Source: Candida dubliniensis CD36
Taxonomy: Eukaryota; Ascomycota; Pichiomycetes; Serinales; Debaryomycetaceae
DNA: 64,000 nt
Reading direction: 5' to 3'
Assembly: GCF_000026945.1 (NCBI RefSeq)
Contig: NC_012860.1
Span: 806,001 to 870,000, forward strand
Part shown: in pieces, positions 24,705 to 36,339 of the stretch
How positions within the stretch are numbered: position 1 is the first letter of the stretch
How the letters are laid out: the number at the start of each line of letters is the position of its first letter
Program-made: the position numbers and the translations under genes
Notes under the pieces: generated by a model
Seen by the model: only the letters and a program-made list of their open reading frames with translations
Databases searched by the model: none
Told to the model about the DNA's origin: nothing

Positions 24705-25342
24705 TATAGTAATGAGTATGGAATATCAATCTTGAATGAAAACAACAAAAATGTAAAGCAAATGATCCTTAGTGATTGGTAGTTGAAGAAAGAAGTACAA
24801 GATGAGTTTGGATTAAACAATGATACGTTGTAAAATAAAAAAAAAAAAAAAAAAAACAAAATGGTTTCTATTGAAAATATAATTTGTATATGTGTAGAGT
24901 GTGAGTGTGTTGTTAATAAAACTTGATGTCACCAAGTTGGGATTTAAATTAACAAATTTCTTTTTTCCATTTTCGTTTTCGTTTTCGTGTTTCTCTTCTT
25001 TTTTTTTTTTTTTTTTTTTTCCATTTATACACGCTTAGCCTTTTCTCGTCGTCGTCATCTTCTTCTTCTTACCTACCAAGACTTCAGGGACGCGCCTGCC
25101 TAGCGCCACCACTGCAGCCATTTTACTCCTTTCGGTAGGAACCACCACCTCATTACACACATACATAAAACCATGCATGGAAAATTCCTCCCCTGATTGG
25201 CAACGAAAAAAGACGAGTCTTACTAGTGCCAATCAAACATTAATAGTATAATAATGTCAATGATTGATTGTTCCCTATAGATCTAGGTATACACATCACT
25301 ATACATTGACATTTGGTTGTAAAAGAAGATCCAAAAGAGAAA

Positions 25343-25421
25343 ACGCGTCTTAAGACTGTGCACGTGATCAATCAGAGTTTTCAACAATTTTTATTTTTCT
25401 ATATTCTTTTGCACGACGCGT
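25343..25421. promoter_or_regulatory. Two ACGCGT boxes with a CACGTG between
   Basis: ACGCGT occurs at 25343-25348 and 25416-25421, with CACGTG at 25361-25366, 640-720 bp upstream of the BNI4 ATG. ACGCGT is the MCB element read by MBF for G1/S transcription, plausible for a bud-neck gene. In AT-rich DNA two copies within 80 bp are notable, but function is inferred. Confidence 0.4.
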
Positions 25422-25989
25422 CTTTTGTCTGTTTGGGGAGAGAGAGGGTTCTGGTGGTGATTATGAAACTTTGTTTGGAGAACCTCCCCCATACAAGACT
25501 ATTAACACTAATCGTTAAAGATTAAAAGACTATTTAAGGGCTTTGAATCATTGATAGAGCAATTTGATTCATAATGATAATGCATTTGACGGTATTTAGA
25601 GTGGCAACAGTTTTTTTTTTTTTTTTTTTTTTTTCAAACGGGGTGGAATTTAAGAGGTAAATCAATTCAACTACTATTAATTTAGTGAGGCTGAATCAAT
25701 CTTCATTTACAGTTAGTATTGTGAAAGAGAGAAGATTGTCACATAAAAAAACAATTGTTATACAAACCAATAATGGATTTGCAATTAATAGTAGTATGAC
25801 TCGGCTAATGAATAACCGGTTTACACACAAGAAACAACGCAATTAGGAAACATGGCCAAGAAAGGAAAAGTTTAACTCGGTTATCAAGAAGAAATTATCA
25901 AGAAATTTATTATCGATTATGATAAACAGAAACAAATTTAAACGTAAAAAAAAAAAACAGTGATACTTGACGAAGATTTATTATTGCAA

Positions 25990-26028
<39 letters not shown>

Positions 26029-26078
26029 CCAATAGCGATAACGATAACGATAACAAATAACGAATAACGAATAACGAT
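25990..26078 (+). repeat. (CAA)n followed by ATAACG-type repeats
   Basis: About 13 CAA units at 25991-26030, then repeated ATAACG/ATAACGA units to 26078. Simple-sequence DNA, no coding context. Confidence 0.85.
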
Positions 26079-27284
26079 GTTGAACTTTAAAATAAAAAAA
26101 AAAAAATCGACTATTTATCTAACTTTCTTCTGGATTTTTTGACAATCATGACTTTGATAAATATATCGTTTAATTCAATATTGCGTTTACAATGGGGGGG
26201 GAAGCTTTACATGCAAATAAAAGCAAATTATGGATCTTTTACAAACCATAAAATTGTCAAGTTTGATGAACTATGTGTTGTTGTTGTTGTTGTTTTTCTT
26301 TTTTTTTTTTTTTTTTGCTTCAGTTATTCCTCCTCCCTTTCAATTGAACTATAAAGTAAAGTAATTAGTGAAATAGATTATTAAACTAAACTAATCTTTC
26401 TAGTTTAAATTTTAGTTTTAATTTTAGTTGTATCAAACTAATCTGAAAAAGAAAAAGAGATATCTTGCTTTTTCGTCTTTAGTCCCATTCTCAATACACT
26501 AAACAAACAAGAAGAAAAGGATAGTAATTTTCTTACTATCTATCTACCAATACTAATAAAATTAACTAGAAATGTTATTAATAATAGATCCTAACAATAA
26601 AATAAATAAGATAAAGAATTGAAATTTGTGAATGTGGAGGGAGGGGGGGAGGTAGGGAGGTGGGGAGGGGGAGATAACACATAGACATAGACATATAGAT
26701 ATTGATTAATCGATTCGAGAGACTACTATACTCATTGTTATTTTTCAAGTTTCCAGTTTTGTCATTCTTCAAGAATGATCGTCAAAAATTCTGAAACAAA
26801 ATAAAAAAAAAAAAAGCATACACAATAAAGGATAAAACAAGAAAAAAAAAAACAACCACAAACAACAACGATATGTAAATGCATGGTATACAATATGGAG
26901 GAAGAGCAGGGAAGAGCAGGGAAGAAGAAAGAGAAAGAGAAAGCTTATATCCCCAACAACAACAACAACAACAATAATAATAATAGTAATCATAACAATA
27001 GATATGTAAATTTGAAACACAGAACCCCATTTTTTAATTTTTTTTTTGAGTTGGGTCTTATAATCATCCAATTAATATACAAAAGCAATAATAATAATAA
27101 TAAAAAAAAGACAGAATTCTAAGAGCTAACCAACCAACTAACCAACCAACCAGTTAGCTAGCTAGCCTACGATCAAATTCATTTTCCTTGGAAATAAATA
27201 AATAATATTTGGTACTATATACTGTTATAAATCATATTAACAATTACAGGATACCTCTCTCCAGTGTCCGCTCCCCATTTTCTT

Positions 27285-27412
27285 GTACTTCTTGTTCTTG
27301 TTCTTGTTCTTCTTGTTCTTGTTCTTCTTTTTCTTCTTCTTGTTCTTGTTCTTGTTCTTCTTTTTCTTCTTCTTGTTCTTGTTCTTGTTCTTCTTTTTCT
27401 TCTTTTTCTTTT
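27285..27412. repeat. Polypyrimidine minisatellite (TTCTTG/TTCTTC) beside the globin stop
   Basis: A strand-asymmetric C/T tract (with G only as TTG) about 125 bp long, built from a recurring unit of roughly 36 bp with TTCTTG and TTCTTTTTC parts. It abuts the stop codon of the globin gene and lies in its 3' flank. Confidence 0.85.
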
Positions 27413-29165
27413 ACATAACCACACAATTTTCCTTTTTCTTCTTTCTAATACTGAATTTAGTCTTCTTTGAAGAAGTTGCAATATTTGAAGATCCAGAATT
27501 ATTATTCTTTTGTTGTTGTTGTTGTTGTTGATGATGAGGTGTTACACTTTCAATAATCAGTATATTTGATTTAGTAAGCACCACAGTATTTGTAGTTGGA
27601 TGAACACCATTATTACCATTACCATTACCATTATCATTATCATTATCATTATCATCTTGATTAAATGAAGAATTATAAGATCGTGGATGATTTTGTTGAT
27701 GTTGTTGAAGATGTTTTGGATCAAGAATATTACTAACACTAATATTATCATCATTAATACTAATATTATCATCAAGAATTATACTATCACCATTAGTTAA
27801 ATCAATATTAGTTGAAGTTGTAAAACTACCATTCAGTTCATAACGAGTCAATTTTAATATTGGATCAATACCTGTTTGTAATAAAGTATTAGCAATATAT
27901 AAATATAATTTAATCCATAAATTTTCCAATTCTTTAGTAAATTTTGATCCAAATCTTTCTTGAAAAGTTTGAACAAATGCTTCACCCATTAATTTAAAAT
28001 GACATTCTTCAATATTTAAAATTCTTGAATGTAATTTACCTAATTTAGATAAATATTCATCTAAATTTGATAAATTTTCTAATTGAGATATAGTTAATGA
28101 TAAAATTCCTGCCATATTAGCTGCTTGATGTTTAATCGAGGGGAACATTTTTTCTAATGTTTGATCTTTACTTAATAAATTAAAATATAATTGTCGACAA
28201 AATAATGATGATGCAATTGTTGTAGAATCAAGTCTAGTCATTGTATTAGTATTACTACCATTACCATTAACATTACGAGTTGATTTTCTTTTAATGATTT
28301 TTCTTCGACTATTAGCAAATCCAGTAGGAAATGCTCCAGGTATATTATTATCATTATTTGAATAATAAGCATTAACATTTTCTTCAATATCATCTTCATC
28401 TCCATTTCCATCTCTTTCTTCTTCTTCTTCTTCTTCTTCTTCATTACTTTCTTCTAATAACATTTGATTCCAAGTATATCTAAGTAAATCAATTTGATGT
28501 TTATTCAATTGTAATTTAACTTTATATTGATCTTGTCTTTGTTCAACATAATATGATTCAAATGAAATTCTTGTATCTAGTCTAATCAATTTATAAAATC
28601 CATCTTCTAAATTATCCATAGAACTATTTAATGTCACTAAATCTTCATTTAAAATTTGTTGTTGTTGATGACTATTATTACTATGATTACTATAAGTATT
28701 ATAAAGAAAAGTATTATTATTATGATTAAGATTACTATGACGAGATGTTGATTGATGAATATATTGAGGAGATTTATTCATCATATAAGGAGGTAATTGA
28801 TGTTTAGTTGAATAAGAATGATGATTTGCTGGAGAATTTGGTGATATTGAACTAGCAATGGTGGAATTATTACTAGTATCATAAGAAATGAAACTAGATA
28901 AAGAATCAGTATCATTAGTGAAAATTGTTGAACGATTACTATTGTATTTACTAATTAATGATGAATGCATACGTTTGACATTGTTGGTAGTGGTGGTGCT
29001 TGTGGTTGTGGTGGTGGTGTCGGTACCAGTATCAGAATTATTTGATATTAATGAATTTGTAGAAGAAATGGTAGAATTGTTTCTTCCAAAAACATTATTT
29101 TTATTAGAGGACCCTAATGGTTGATGGAAATCAGAAGCACCAGAATATCTAAATGTTGTACTCAT
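27411..29165 (-). CDS. Globin-like heme protein with C-terminal CaaX box
   Basis: 584 residues from the ATG at 29165. A longer open frame to 29249 begins with TTG and adds only a Leu/Ile run from C/T-rich leader DNA, so it is rejected. Residues 1-190 are Asn/Ser-rich. A globin fold follows (about 219-440): helix A LNKHQIDLLRYTWNQML, an acidic insertion of about 80 residues, SLFCRQLYFNLL, KMFPSIKHQAANM with a possible distal His346/Gln347, and LGKLHSRI with the likely proximal His379, then EAFVQTFQERFG and LWIKLYLYIANTLL. The closest known type is yeast YNL234W, a single-domain globin-like protein. The C-terminus is KFSIRKKKKENCVVM: a polybasic patch plus Cys-Val-Val-Met, a farnesylation-type CaaX motif, suggesting plasma-membrane attachment. 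Function (redox or gas sensing, signalling) is unknown. Confidence 0.8.
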   Translation of the reverse strand: MSTTFRYSGASDFHQPLGSSNKNNVFGRNNSTISSTNSLISNNSDTGTDTTTTTTSTTTTNNVKRMHSSLISKYNSNRSTIFTNDTDSLSSFISYDTSNNSTIASSISPNSPANHHSYSTKHQLPPYMMNKSPQYIHQSTSRHSNLNHNNNTFLYNTYSNHSNNSHQQQQILNEDLVTLNSSMDNLEDGFYKLIRLDTRISFESYYVEQRQDQYKVKLQLNKHQIDLLRYTWNQMLLEESNEEEEEEEEERDGNGDEDDIEENVNAYYSNNDNNIPGAFPTGFANSRRKIIKRKSTRNVNGNGSNTNTMTRLDSTTIASSLFCRQLYFNLLSKDQTLEKMFPSIKHQAANMAGILSLTISQLENLSNLDEYLSKLGKLHSRILNIEECHFKLMGEAFVQTFQERFGSKFTKELENLWIKLYLYIANTLLQTGIDPILKLTRYELNGSFTTSTNIDLTNGDSIILDDNISINDDNISVSNILDPKHLQQHQQNHPRSYNSSFNQDDNDNDNDNGNGNGNNGVHPTTNTVVLTKSNILIIESVTPHHQQQQQQQKNNNSGSSNIATSSKKTKFSIRKKKKENCVVM

Positions 29166-29697
29166 GTTGATAAGGAGGAAAAGGAGGAGGAAAAGGAGGA
29201 GGATGACGATAAGTTTGAGATTGATAATAAAGTTTAAAATAAGAAACAAAGATAGAAAGAATGAAAGAATGAAAATCTAGAATAAATATTTAGAAATAGA
29301 AAATGAAATTAAAGGAATATTGAGTTGATTTATATAGTTTTCTGTTTTTTTTTTTTCTTTAGAAGGGGGGGGTGATGGTTAGAAGAAGAAGTGGAGGTAA
29401 GAAGAAGAAGAATAACAAGATTTGTGTAAAAAGTATTATCAATAAATGTTAAAACAATATAATGTAATAATAATGTATAATAATAATAATATGCCAAATT
29501 AAGCTAAAACAACAAAATAGAGTAACCAAATAAATTTGACTTGTTTGATTCAAATGATTGAAAAGCAAAAGCAAAAGCAAAAGTAAGAAGAGTTTAATGA
29601 ATTTAGTTTTAGTAACAAATTTAACTTCTGGTGTATCACTTTTAGTCAATTATTAAACCTTGCATTACATACAACACAATATACAATATACAATAAG

Positions 29698-29745
29698 CAT
29701 ATGGACATGCATATGTATATGCATATGGATATGCATATGGACATC
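29698..29745 (+). repeat. 12-bp minisatellite CATATGGACATG x4
   Basis: Four head-to-tail 12-mers with small changes (CATATGGACATG, CATATGTATATG, CATATGGATATG, CATATGGACATC). Each unit contains an NdeI-like CATATG palindrome. Confidence 0.85.
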
Positions 29746-30239
29746 CATTATTTATCACATTCAATATTAATACTATTATTATTAATGCTATTGTTCTTTA
29801 GTTATTATATGTAAGATGGTATAAATATTATGTTAGTTATTACAAATCTAACAATACTAATAATTATTAATAGGAATATTATTATTATTGTTTAATTAAA
29901 CTTAACCAATGATTCAAATAGGTAGGTATTGTCAATCAATTCCCATTACCTTCTTATTACACTATTAAAAAACCCTTTTTGATTGAAACCCCCTTATATA
30001 TATATATATATTCAACAACTTTATGTTAGTAGTTCTTCCTCCCATGAATAACAATAACCTGACCAACTAACTAAGTAGCTAGCTAACTAACTAACTAACT
30101 AACTATCTTTATAAGATGATTATTAAGAAATAGTTGTTGTTGTTGTTGTTGTTTTTTTTTGTGGATGGTTTATTTCTGATTTTTAAGATGAAAATTTGAA
30201 TAAAAAGAAAAAAATTTCTTTTTTTTTTGTAACACACTA

Positions 30240-30267
30240 TTCACTGTTCACTGTTCACTGTTCACTG
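30240..30267 (+). repeat. (TTCACTG)x4
   Basis: Four exact 7-bp units in gene-free DNA. Confidence 0.85.
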
Positions 30268-30541
30268 TTTACTTTCCCATCGTTTGACAATTTCTCTTTC
30301 AACAATATACCTTTTTTTCTTACTTAAATATTCTTTCATTGTTAATATTCCATTTTATTATTACTATTATTGATTTTGATTCTTGTGATATATATATATA
30401 TATATCTTCTGTGTCTTTCGGTTTATCTTATTATTATTATTATTATTATTATTGGTGGAGTTTTTTTTTTTTTGGAAGACAGAGATAATGATATTGATAT
30501 TGATTATGATATTGATAATTCATGTTAGTTGTTTATTCCAA

Positions 30542-30592
30542 TCGTTTCGTTTGGTTTCGTTTCGATTCGTTTCGTTTCGTTTGGTTTCGTTT
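30542..30592 (+). repeat. TTTCG pentamer array
   Basis: About ten degenerate TTTCG/TTTGG units, richer in CG than the surroundings. Confidence 0.8.
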
Positions 30593-31846
30593 ATTCCTTT
30601 CATTGATTAATCTAAAAACAAATCTAATACTAATTAAACTCATCAATTAATCTTCAAGAAAACTTTTCTTTCTTAATATTCTTAATATTCGTCATTCTAT
30701 TGTTTCATAATAAGGCTTCTATTAATTACTTACTCGGAATCCTTTTCCTTTTTTTTTGTCAAAAATAAATTAAAAATAAATAATACTAATAATACTAATA
30801 ATTGACCATTATAGGGTTTATTAGATTAAATTTCTATTAAATCAAATAATTGTCGACTAATTTAATCTCGGTTATATTATTAAATTGTTATTATTAGTTA
30901 TTCCCAGTAAATTTTCAAATGTTATCTCTTTTTCTTCTTCTTTTTCTTCTTTTTCTTCTTCTTATTGTTATTGTTGTTGTTGTTACTGTTGTTGTTTACC
31001 GCTAATAAATATTTCTTTGTTTTTAATTATTATATTGTTTAAAAAACCCAATATGATCCAATAGTAATTTTCAATAGAACCCAATATATTGATAATTTAC
31101 TCGTTTAAAGATTGTTACTATTATTGTTAATATATATTACACTATCTAGTCTTGATATGTGATAAATGCAAATTAAAAAAAATAAAAATAAAAATAAAAT
31201 AAAAAAAAAAAAAAAAAACAAGCAACATAATATAATATAATATAATATAATACGTTATTCTTAATAATTGGAAAAGTTGCAAATTTTTATTAAAGTTTTT
31301 CATTATAATATAATATAATATATACTTAATAAATCAAATCAAATCAAATCAAATCCATATTAATATTAATATTCATATAATGATATTAAACTTCAAAAGT
31401 GCATCCGGCAATTATCACCAAATCTCGGAATGGAATAAAAGTGTCTTTCGCCAATTCTTGCTTTTGTATTATATCTTAAGTTTAGGTACAGATGAAACTG
31501 AAACTGTCAACTCTGCTTAACTTAACTTAACTTAACCACCCAACCAACTAACTAACCAACCAACCATTCTATTTTTTTTTATTGTTTTTTTTTTTTCTTC
31601 TTTCTTTTTTTTTTTATTTGCAAGGGTGCAAAATATTGCTTTATTTTGCATATTTTACCGAATATTCATTAAAACAATAGTTCAAAAAAAAAAAAAAACC
31701 TACCAAAAATGGGAAGGGGGGGGGAAAGAAAACAAACGCATCCCAAAGTCATTGTTCTAATTCCACTTATCAAATATTCAACTCCTCTACTAATTAGTAT
31801 CAATGTAATGTTAGATGGTTATAGGTAAGATTACCAGGACAGGACA

Positions 31847-31887
31847 GAACACGTCAGAACAGAACACGTCAGCTCAGAACACGTCAG
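31847..31887 (+). repeat. Three GAACACGTCAG units, 15-bp period
   Basis: GAACACGTCAG at 31847-31857, 31862-31872 and 31877-31887, separated by AACA and CTCA. Read on the minus strand each unit is CTGACGTGTTC, holding a TGACGTG bZIP half-site. The regular spacing suggests either a minisatellite or a clustered binding site. Confidence 0.75.
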
Positions 31888-32685
31888 GTCAGGAGGGTTG
31901 ATGTGTGGTGGAAGATTGTTGATAATCATCACCTATGCTATTAATAATAGTAAGATATTATTCCTAATTTGATTAAGTTAGTAACCTTTTTTTTTTTTCT
32001 TCTTCTTCTTCTTCTTCTTCTTCTAACCAATACATGTCAATATAATCATCCAATGATATTAGTATTAATAATATGGGAGAAAAAATTATCAGCCAATTTT
32101 TTTTTTTTTTTTGTTACATTTTCATTTTTCTTATTCTTATTCTTATTCTTACTCTTACTCCTATTCTTCTTTGTCAATTGATATTCTTTATAGTCGTATT
32201 TTATTCTTCTTCTTCTTCTTCTTCTTCTTTCTTTTTATATATTTCTTCTATAATTGTTATTCAATTTAGCGACTTAACAACCGAATCTTCCTTCTCTTCG
32301 CCTCTCCTCTCCTATAATAAGCAATATATGATATGGTACCAGTATCTTCAAATTTTTTTTTATTTTTTTTTTTTCCTATCAAGGTTTGTGGAACAATATA
32401 TATAGAGGGGGGAGGGGGGAGGAAACCAATTTATTCATTTGGAATAGTGTCATTATAATATTGACGATATTTAGATTTGGAAAATCTTTCTGTTCTTGTT
32501 GTTGTTGTTTAAGAGTTTGTCTTTTTTGACATACAGCAGCAGGAAAGAGGAATAAACAGTAACAAAATCATAAATCTATACTTTGATTGATTGTTTTTGG
32601 GGGAGGGGGGACAAAAAAAAAAAATAAAATAAATCGTAAGATTTCATTCCAGAATAGTTATTACCATGGATTGGTATTATTATTG

Positions 32686-32717
<32 letters not shown>

Positions 32718-33228
32718 GATATTGGTATTATTATTGGTATTATTATTATTGATATTGGTATTATTTTGTAGATCGTTGTTTTACTCTCTTTTTGTTTTTC
32801 TCAATTTCCACAAACTTCAATCAAATACAGTAACGGTTTCAGAAAAAGGAGAAATTGGAAAGGGAGGGAGAGGGAGAGGGAGGAGGGGAGGAGAAGGGGT
32901 TTTGAAGATATATATATGTATGTATTTCTTCTTCATATTATATTTCTATTTCATTAAAATTTTGGCAATCAATCAATCAATCAAATAAAAAAAAAAAAGA
33001 GTAATATTCAAGAAATTAATTAATGAGACCACTTTTTTTTTTTTGTTTCTTTCCAACACATTGATTGAACACATTGATTGGATTGAACCCCTTATGAAAT
33101 GTCTTATTATTGATCATTATTATTATTCATTTCTCAACAATACTAATACTAAGAATAATAATAATAATACTAAGAATAATGATAATAATAATGATAAAGG
33201 GAAGGTGGGTTTATTATTCTTTACACCC

Positions 33229-33296
33229 TTATTTTACCCTTATTTTACCCTTACTTTACCCTTACTTTACCCTTACTTTACACCCTTACTTTACCC
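33229..33296 (+). repeat. TTA(C/T)TTTACCC 11-bp minisatellite, six units
   Basis: Units at 33229, 33240, 33251, 33262, 33273 (13 bp variant) and 33286. Strand-biased: C on the plus strand only. Confidence 0.85.
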
Positions 33297-33742
33297 TGTC
33301 TACTCCTTATAAAATCTTTTAAATTTCATACCATTTCTCTAATTAAGAACTTTTTTAGTTGAGTTGTTTAGATTTCTTTCAATTTCTTTGAAGTAAACGC
33401 ATATTATTATTCTGTCATATTTGGATCAACAATTGATATATAAGTTGAAAAAAAAAAAAAGGTATAATATTAGTATTACAATTCACCTCAAATAAATGAT
33501 AAATACCGAAATTCATTTCATGACTTAATTAAATTGATGTATATAGAGAGACCAAAATAATAAAGTATATTTATATATATATATGTAAATCTCTAAATTG
33601 AATTGGTATTTCTTCTCTGTATATCTAGACATATTGATTAAGTTGATCAATAATAATTAATATTATGAACTGACCTCTCTTCACCCTCCGCCCCCCTCAG
33701 CCCCCCCCAAAAAAAAGGAAAGAAAGAAAGAATTTGGTTTCC

Positions 33743-33784
<42 letters not shown>
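33743..33784 (+). repeat. (TTTC)n microsatellite
   Basis: About ten perfect TTTC units, preceded at 33717-33731 by the reverse-complement GAAA units, so a hairpin could form. Confidence 0.85.
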
Positions 33785-33785
<1 letters not shown>

Positions 33786-34717
33786 GCAATGTTGGTGTCA
33801 GAAATTTGACATTAATGGCGTCGGATAAATTTATAACCCGTGCCAATTTTACAATTTCAATTGTTGTACTACCATCCATAACAACTAAAACCATCGTAGT
33901 ACCGTAGTACCCCAACGGGAATGGTATTAGAACAAAATCAACTTTTTTTCTATTTTTTCTTTTTTTTTTTATTTATTTGATTTTGTACTTACTTGACATG
34001 TAGTTGTTTTGTGGTTGTTTTGTGGTTGTGGTTGTTTTGTAGTTGTGGTTGTTTGTGGTTGTTTGTATGGGGAAGATCAAAACAGTACTTAACAACAACA
34101 AACAACAACGTATAATAAATACTAAACAGTAACAAAAATTAATCTTATTTCTCCCTTTCAATATATATATATATATATATATATCAATTCCATTCCATTG
34201 CCTTTTTATTTATTATTTTTCATTGTAGTTGTAGTTGTAGTTGTAGTTGTAGTACATTGCCATTAAACAATTGGAAAGTTGCAAACAATTGGAGAAAAAA
34301 ATTATAAGGCGGGGTTTTTTAGTTAGATTAAACAAAAGTTCAATATTACCATTAGTAGTGTAATAACTCAATCAAAAAAAAAACAAGTTATAAAAATATT
34401 TATATATAGATTAATAAATTCTTACACAAATTATTGTTTGTCATCATCATATAGATACTATTAATTTCAATAGAATAAGCAAATAAACCACAATAAATAA
34501 ACCACAATAATTTCTAATTTATGGTAATAATAATAATAATAATAATAATGATATTGCTTACTTAGTTGCTTACTTAGTTGTTTGGTTGTTGCTTGGTTGT
34601 TGTTGTTGTGGTGTTATTGTGCATTGTGTATTGTATGATTAAAAATTTTAATCATGTAAGTTGATCGCCTCAATTATTCCACACACATCTCTTCGCCTCA
34701 ATTTTCTTTTCTTGGTT

Positions 34718-34803
34718 GATCTAGATCTAGATCTAGATCTGGATCTGGATCTAAATGTAATACTTATTATTAAAATAACAAGCAATCGTAGTAGTAGTAG
34801 TAA

Positions 34804-34838
<35 letters not shown>

Positions 34839-34844
34839 ATAGTA
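34718..34844 (+). repeat. GATCTA hexamers and (GTA)n run
   Basis: GATCTA/GATCTG units at 34718-34753 and a 57-bp GTA trinucleotide run at 34788-34844. The resulting frame (Asp-Leu and Ser repeats) is not a gene. Confidence 0.85.
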
Positions 34845-35244
34845 CGGGAATGCTTTTTTTTTTCTTTCTTTCTTTCTTTCTAGACCTAAGGGGGTAGACG
34901 TATTATTAGTATTACTTGCATAGATTAGAATATTTTCATTTAATTTTCATTTAATTTAATTCAATTTTGTTATTTCATTGAAGCTTAATATAGGTTTAAA
35001 ATGTTATTTATCAAAGGTAAATAGATTTTAATCCATAGATTTTTCAAAATAAAGAAGAAGAAGAAGAAGATGTTGATGTTGATGTTGATGTTGATGGTGA
35101 AAGGGAGATTTGATATTAAAAGAATAGAATAGATAACCAAAAAAAAAAAAAAAAAAATAAAAAAAGAAAAAATTTTTGTTAATTTAACTCAATTAGGAAA
35201 ACATATTATATAATACTAAAATTTAAATTAATTTCTAGTAATTA

Positions 35245-35316
35245 ATCACAAAAATCACAAAAATCACAAACATCACAAACATCACAAACATCACAAACAT
35301 CACAAACATCACAAAA
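35245..35316 (+). repeat. ATCACAAA(A/C) 9-bp minisatellite, eight units
   Basis: Eight contiguous 9-mers: two ATCACAAAA, five ATCACAAAC, one ATCACAAAA. No spacers, so it is not a CRISPR-type array. Confidence 0.9.
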
Positions 35317-36117
35317 ATAAAAGGATTCAATTAAACTCATTATAGAATCAATTAAGTTCAACAATTTTTAAAATTTTCAAAATCAATCAATAAATAAATC
35401 AATGAATGAATCAATAAATAAATAAATCAATGAATGATGGATGAATGAATGGATGAATGAATGAATGGATGAATAATTTGTAAATTGAACAAGAAAATTC
35501 AAATCTTTCAATATTATTTTCCAATCAATAATAACAATAATAATAATAATTTATCATTAAATAAAATCACACTGATTAATTTACCAAGAAAATATATATT
35601 AATTCTGATTGTGGTTGTTGTATTGGATTAAATTCTACTGTTCTTCTTCTTCTTCTTCTATTTCTTCTTCTTCAGTGTATACCATGTATATCGAGTATAA
35701 TAATAACATCCAGTTCAGTTGAAACTTTTAGGTAATATAACTAGTAGTTTTACTTAAACAAGAACAATTGTTCTTGTTAGAAAAGAATAAAAGAATAAAA
35801 AAAAAAAAATTAACATAAGTAAGTAAATAAATAAATAAATAAATCAATCAACTTATTAAATATTGATTTTCATATAAAAGCGCAATTAACGTATTATTGA
35901 TTGACATGAAATAATAATTAAGCCTCTTTATTGAAACATGAAACAACAACAGCAATTGATTGATTGATTGATTGATTGATTTATTGATTGATTAATGGAA
36001 ATGGGCAAAAAAAAAAAAAAAAAAAAAAAAAGGTCTTGCAATCATTATTAATCATAAATTATAATTTAATATGTCGATCAATAGTATGTAATTGGTTTTA
36101 TATATATATATATATAT

Positions 36118-36303
36118 TGTCATAGGCCTTACAGGGCATAAGTCCTTTAGGCACGTGTATTAGGGGAAAAGGTGGATAGTCGTATGAAGAGTGAAAGTAT
36201 AGAACTACGTAAGTAGAGGCGGCGAGCACCCGTATTTATAGTATAATCAGGAATAGTAGTGTGTTAACCAGGAATGGTCAGAATGAGTCATTTTCCCGTG
36301 ACA
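36118..36303 (-). repeat. Left LTR (3' LTR of the minus-strand element), 186 bp
   Basis: Begins TGTCATAGGCC and ends CCCGTGACA on the plus strand. It is identical over most of its length to the right LTR but lacks a 23-bp segment and has at least two substitutions. Confidence 0.92.
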
Positions 36304-36339
36304 CCGATTCTCTTCAAAAGCAACACCAATGGGTATACT

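Larger units (their letters stand above)
24705..27410. other. Intergenic region upstream of BNI4, downstream of the globin gene
   Basis: 2.7 kb without a credible gene. It holds A/T runs of 18 or more (24837, 25002, 25612), two ACGCGT boxes (25343, 25416) and a CACGTG (25361), a CAA run with following ATAACG repeats (25990-26078), a G-rich stretch (26636-26672) and a polypyrimidine minisatellite next to the globin stop. Frames at 26769-27122 and 27209-27531 are repeat-driven. Confidence 0.65.
29166..36117. other. 7-kb gene-free, microsatellite-rich region
   Basis: No open frame with family features on either strand; the longest frames come from TTC, ATT, GTA or T runs. The region is unusually dense in distinct short tandem repeats (listed separately), A/T homopolymers and G8-type runs (29365, 31717, 32405, 32600). 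It lies upstream of the globin gene and ends at the left LTR of the retroelement. It could be a very long regulatory region, unannotated noncoding transcription units, or structural chromosomal DNA. Confidence 0.65.

Noticed and set aside
27209..27531. Several overlapping open frames on both strands after the globin gene
   Set aside because: All are translations of the TTCTTG/TTCTTC minisatellite; no start context, no family.
29166..29249. Hydrophobic N-terminal extension of the globin (a possible signal anchor)
   Set aside because: It begins with TTG, not ATG, and is the translation of a C/T-rich leader; the ATG at 29165 is used.
33743..33784. TTTC/GAAA inverted arrangement as a terminator or structured RNA
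   Set aside because: Simple microsatellite; no transcript context that would give it a role.
35245..35316. Regular repeats that look array-like
   Set aside because: Contiguous 9-mers without spacers, in a eukaryotic genome; a minisatellite, not CRISPR.
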